From contig QKWP01000658.1 of NCBI GenBank assembly GCA_003550325.1, positions 97,274-161,273 on the forward strand: a stretch of 64,000 nt of DNA, written 5' to 3'. Below, in pieces: positions 60,275 through 64,000 of the stretch; the stretch's first letter is position 1; the number at the start of each line of letters is the position of its first letter. A program made the position numbers and the translations under genes. The notes under the pieces are model-generated. The model worked only from the letters and a program-made list of their open reading frames with translations. It did no database searches and was not told the origin of the DNA. This DNA is from Gigaspora rosea. Its lineage: Eukaryota > Glomeromycota > Glomeromycetes > Diversisporales > Gigasporaceae.

Positions 60275-61095
60275 GCATTATACAAGTTTATTTAATGCAC
60301 TAAGTTAAAATTAATTAGTAAAAATTTTGTTAATCATAAGATTTTATAAAATTTTATTAATAAAATTCTATAAAATCTTATAATTCACAAATTTTTATTA
60401 AAAAATTCTAACTTTATGCACTAAGTAACCTTGTTTAGCATCTAAAAATATATCAAATCAGTATAATTATTTTTATTTTACTTGAATTTTAGATATTAGA
60501 TGCATAATTTTTGATTTTTGATCAAAAAAGTCAAATTTAAGCATTTTTTCTCCAAATTTCAAGTAAATAAAAAAGATTCTGCCGATTTAATGTATTTTTA
60601 GTTGCTGAACAAGTTTACTTAGTCCATAAAGTTAGAATTAATTAGTAAAATTTTTTGAATCATAAGATTTTATAGAATTTTATTAATAAAATTCTATAAA
60701 ATCTTATAATTTGCAAATTTTTATTACTAAATTCTAACTTCATGCACTAAGTAAACTTGTTCAGCATCTAAATATACATCAAATCGGCATAATTATTTTT
60801 ATTTTACTTGAAATTTGGAGAAAAGATGCTTAAATTTGACTTTTTTGATCAAAAATCAAAAATTATGCATCTAATATCTAAAATTCAAGTAAAATAAAAT
60901 AATTATTCCGACTTGATGTATTTTTTGATGCTAAACAAGTTTACTTAGTATATAAAGTTAGAATTTATTAATAAAAATTTGCGAATTATAAGATTTTATA
61001 GAATTTTATTAATAAAATTCTATAAAATTTTATGATTCACAAAATTTTACTAATTAATTCTAACTTTATGCACTAAGTAAACTTGTTCACTGTTG
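60275..61095. repeat. chain of three palindromes with inverted linkers
   Basis: Three palindromes of about 160 bp (about 60285-60440, 60610-60760 and 60940-61090) each start ACAAGTTTACTTAGT and are centred on TTTTATTAATAAAA. They are separated by two linkers, and linker 2 (60765-60935) is the reverse complement of linker 1 (60440-60605). The linkers' own ends are also inverted copies of each other. The result is nested inverted symmetry at two scales. Confidence 0.8.
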
Positions 61096-61680
61096 GTGCC
61101 TTGGAATTATCATTAGAACCTTTAAACTGCCATGTTTGGGTTGTGGATTCCTCGTTACTGTGTAGGTCTTTTCTTTTTAGTTTTTTCTTTTTGGTAAGTT
61201 CTTCCAGTACGTTTTTAAGTTTTTTTTTTTGGTTTTTGGTGTGGATTTTTCCAGCAAGATTTTTGTTGTCGTCGTCAGTTAGTTCGTAGTAAGTTGGTAA
61301 GTTTAGTGAGTTCTCATCGCTGTTGATTTTCTAGTAAGTTCTTAGTTGGTTCTTTTGGCAGACTTTTTAGTCTTCAAATTATTCAGCTTTTTCACGTTGC
61401 TCGTCGTTTTCGACCTTGTTTCTTTGTTTTACTGTAATATAAAAAAAAAGTTAATAAACTCGTTAGTTTCTTGGTTCTAATAAAAAAAATAAGTTAATAA
61501 ATTCGTTGTTTCTTGGTTTTAATAATAAAAAAAAGAAGTTATTTCATCTTGGTTTCTTTGTCTGTTCCGTGAAGCTGTAGTACTGCAATCCCGTAATGCC
61601 ATAAATTCGTATTTTTTCTCTCCCGAATATATAATTAAGTTCGCGAAACTTATTTAAGTTTGCAAAACTTAAAATTCTAG
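61096..61680. other. T/G-rich stretch, nothing recognised
   Basis: Plus-strand T/G-rich sequence with AGTAAGTTGGTAAG-type words and a short duplication of AGTTAATAAAYTCGTT (61450-61515). No credible frame. Confidence 0.4.
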
Positions 61681-61757
61681 AGTTAGGGCATTAGGGTTAG
61701 GTGTTAGGGTTAGGGCGTTAAGGTTAGAATGTTAGGGTTAGAGCATTAGGGTTAAGG
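61681..61757. repeat. interstitial degenerate TTAGGG-like repeats
   Basis: About eight copies of GTTAGGG separated by 3-6 bases (CATTAGGGTTAGGTGTTAGG and so on). TTAGGG is the usual fungal telomere repeat. Small MITEs here carry shorter versions (2080-2095, 8630-8645, 24110-24122). Confidence 0.7.
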
Positions 61758-64000
61758 GCTATAGTAATAAATGGTTAGTTTTTATATGTAAAATTTTATT
61801 CCTGTCATTCTCAATTAGTACTCCAAGACAGGTTTAAATACTCGTTCTTTCGAATTATTATATATGTAGATTTAAAAATTATTTTTATTATATATACATA
61901 TTGGGTACCCAATATATCCAAACTATACGATTTATGTATAGTAGATCACCAATATGTAGTATTTTATATATTTTTAATTATAGTAATATAGTATCCGATA
62001 GGTACCCAATATATTGAATGTATAAAGTGCCAGAAAAATTACAAAGTTTCAAAGAAGTCAGAAATAAATAAAATAAAATAAAAATTAAAAAAAATAAATA
62101 AAAAAAAAATGAATAAAAAAACAAAAAGTATAAGCAAACTAATAAAAAAAATAAAGAAGCCCCAAATCTTCATTTTTTTAATTGTTAAAGCTAGGTAAAT
62201 GTTCTTGCAAAATACCAAAAAAGTCACGAAGTGCCGAAAAAGTTTGGATTGGTTTTTTTGCAAAGCACTAAGAAGTTTCTCGCAAAGTGCCAGAATAAAT
62301 AAATTAATAAAACAAATTAAAAAAAAAACAAAAAACAAAAAACAAAAACTAATTATATCAAATGAAAAAATAAATAAAGTTCTAACTAAACCTTTATTTC
62401 TTTAAAGAAGTGTTCTTGGAATTTAGAATGCTAAAGATATCAGTTGTGTGTTTTTGCAAAGTGTTAGAAGTTTGTATTGGCTTGCACAAGGTTTTAAAAA
62501 GTTGTTTGTTTTTTGCAGGTATTTTTGTAAGAAGTTTGCATTGGCTTGCACAAAGTTTCGAAAAGTTTTTAGTTTCTTGCAAGGTATTCTTATAAAGTGC
62601 TGAAATAAAAATAAAATAAAATAAATTAAAAAATAAATAAAAAAAAAATTGAAAAAACAATAAAAACAAAAAAAAGTACCGAAAACAAAAAGTGAACCAA
62701 AAATAAAAAACAAAATAAAAACAAAAAAGCGAAAGCAAAACAAAATAGAAGATCTAATTATAAACAAAAGATCTAATCTGATCTTGTGGTACAGAATTTG
62801 AACAACTTCAAACTATTTTGAACTATTTCATAAAATCAGTTTAATGTGCAATCAGGTTACAGATCTACTGATCTAGCTTGGTTTCCTAGTCCTAAAATAT
62901 ATTGAAAGTGGTTTGAAATATTTTATAATATATTTTGAAATATTTCAAAATTATTTTTGAAATATTTCAAAAATTTGATATTTCGAAATATTTCAAAATA
63001 TATTACAAAATATTTGCTTATATTACAGTTCGTAAGACCTTATGTAAGATTATACTATTATAAATTTGCTGATGTTTAAATCAAATCTGGTTGTCCATTA
63101 TAGTTTGAATAAATTAAACTTCAAGTCCCTGAATTCAGTCATCTTTCCTGTAACTGTTCTAGTATTTCAAAAAAAAAACAACAACAAACAAACAAATAAA
63201 ATTTATTTTGTATTTTTTTTTTTATAAACAAATTACCAAACAGTTTGTCTGAATAAAGGAGAAACAACCTGATTTCAACTTTATAGTAGTAGTATTTAAC
63301 CAAATGCAACTAGATTATCAAGTACTTCATTAAGAAAATATGGAACTCAAGAATGCTCTTAGCCAATTGCAGATCCAGAAAGGTATTAAACTCCCTTTTA
63401 AAAAATCCAAATAAGTCTTTTGACAAATTCAATAGTACAAGAAGCAACTTCAAAAAGTTTTTGAACCAAGTTCACCTTATTATACAAATGCAACCAAACT
63501 ATTATTATAATAACTAAACACATATCAGCAAATTATATATACGTAATTTTATGTAAGATATTACGGCCTGTAATATTACAAAAATCTTATAATCGACGCG
63601 ATATATTATGTAATATATTATGTTAGGGGGCTTCCAGAAATTACGTAATATTTTGTTACTAATAAATTTCAAAATTTTACCCACCCACCCACACCTGATA
63701 CTCTATTAGCCAATCAAATTTTATATTTTTTAAAATTTATTTATATGTTTTAATTTATAAAATTGATAATACCTATTGTTCTACTAGACCAATTTAGATG
63801 ATTTAACTACCAAAATGTTCGTCTTGTTGAGACGATTCTAACAAGCTCCAAAATGTTAAAATCTAATTACAGGATCCCAAGATAATTCAACTTTTGTATA
63901 ATTTTAATAGTGATTTTTTAGAATCACTAAGTAAATTTCTTTAATATTGAATAACTTTTGATCCACTGGCCCGTTTTGGGTGATTTAACTACCAAAATGT
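61758..64000. other. gene-free stretch with repeat fragments
   Basis: GAAGTTTGYATTGGCTTGCA forms a 64-bp tandem pair (62467-62600) in a block of TTGCAAAGTGC-type words (62190-62600). A/T-rich stretches flank it. ATTTCAAAATATTT repeats lie at 62925-63015. A repeat shared with 60 kb is at 63520-63720. From 63871 an AGGATCC-type end (AGGATCCCAAGATAATTCAA) suggests another AGGACCC-class element running past the window end. No gene supported. Confidence 0.45.

Overview
The window is strongly AT-rich eukaryotic DNA with short spliced genes, 60-110 bp GT..AG introns, very dense short inverted-repeat transposons, long A/T runs and many decayed transposase and kinase fragments. This fits the nuclear genome of an early-diverging fungus. 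The kinase relics and repeat style look like arbuscular mycorrhizal fungi (Glomeromycotina, Rhizophagus-like), but that placement is inference. There is no operon, CRISPR array, phage or other prokaryotic system, and I recognise no tRNA or rRNA gene.

Only two host genes look intact, both on the minus strand and both spliced. The first (25051-26533, five exons, 332 residues) encodes a TPR-repeat protein with a C-terminal membrane anchor. The second (37973-40015, three exons, 412 residues) encodes a basic helix-loop-helix transcription factor resembling the MLX/Max group, with Gln- and Pro-rich flanks. Both lie in a central block (about 25-45 kb) that has few transposons but many microsatellites and homopolymers.

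The flanks (0-24.5 kb and 45.7-64 kb) are mainly mobile-element sediment. The best element is a 3,885-bp hAT transposon (4660-8544) with a perfect 8-bp target-site duplication (TSD), terminal inverted repeats (TIRs), and a six-exon transposase broken by two frameshifts. Around it are non-autonomous hAT elements (168-575, 1341-1636, 19493-20280, 20291-21125, 20720-20991, 22123-22388, 47205-48042, 52282-52513, 57281-58893), a second set of 8-bp-TSD elements starting AGGACCC/AGGACTC (22615, 49939, 51801, 55442, 57029), TA-flanked pogo/Tc1-like miniature elements (18955, 37699), a TTAA-flanked element (58105-58473), a LINE fragment (50234-51145), a Tc1/mariner relic (53755-54190) and two kinase pseudogenes (about 2762-3415 and 13342-13935). 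Many are nested, and in two places a paralogous copy preserves the empty site.

Other structures include near-perfect long palindromes (1644-1939, 53295-53540), a chain of three palindromes (60275-61095), several minisatellites (one with a 75-bp higher-order period at 24431-24754), a diverged array of about 12 units (11937-13000), a repeat whose units look like exon plus intron (46010-46620), and degenerate TTAGGG-like repeats (61681-61757). Three single N positions look like assembly joins; two of them are flanked by direct duplications.
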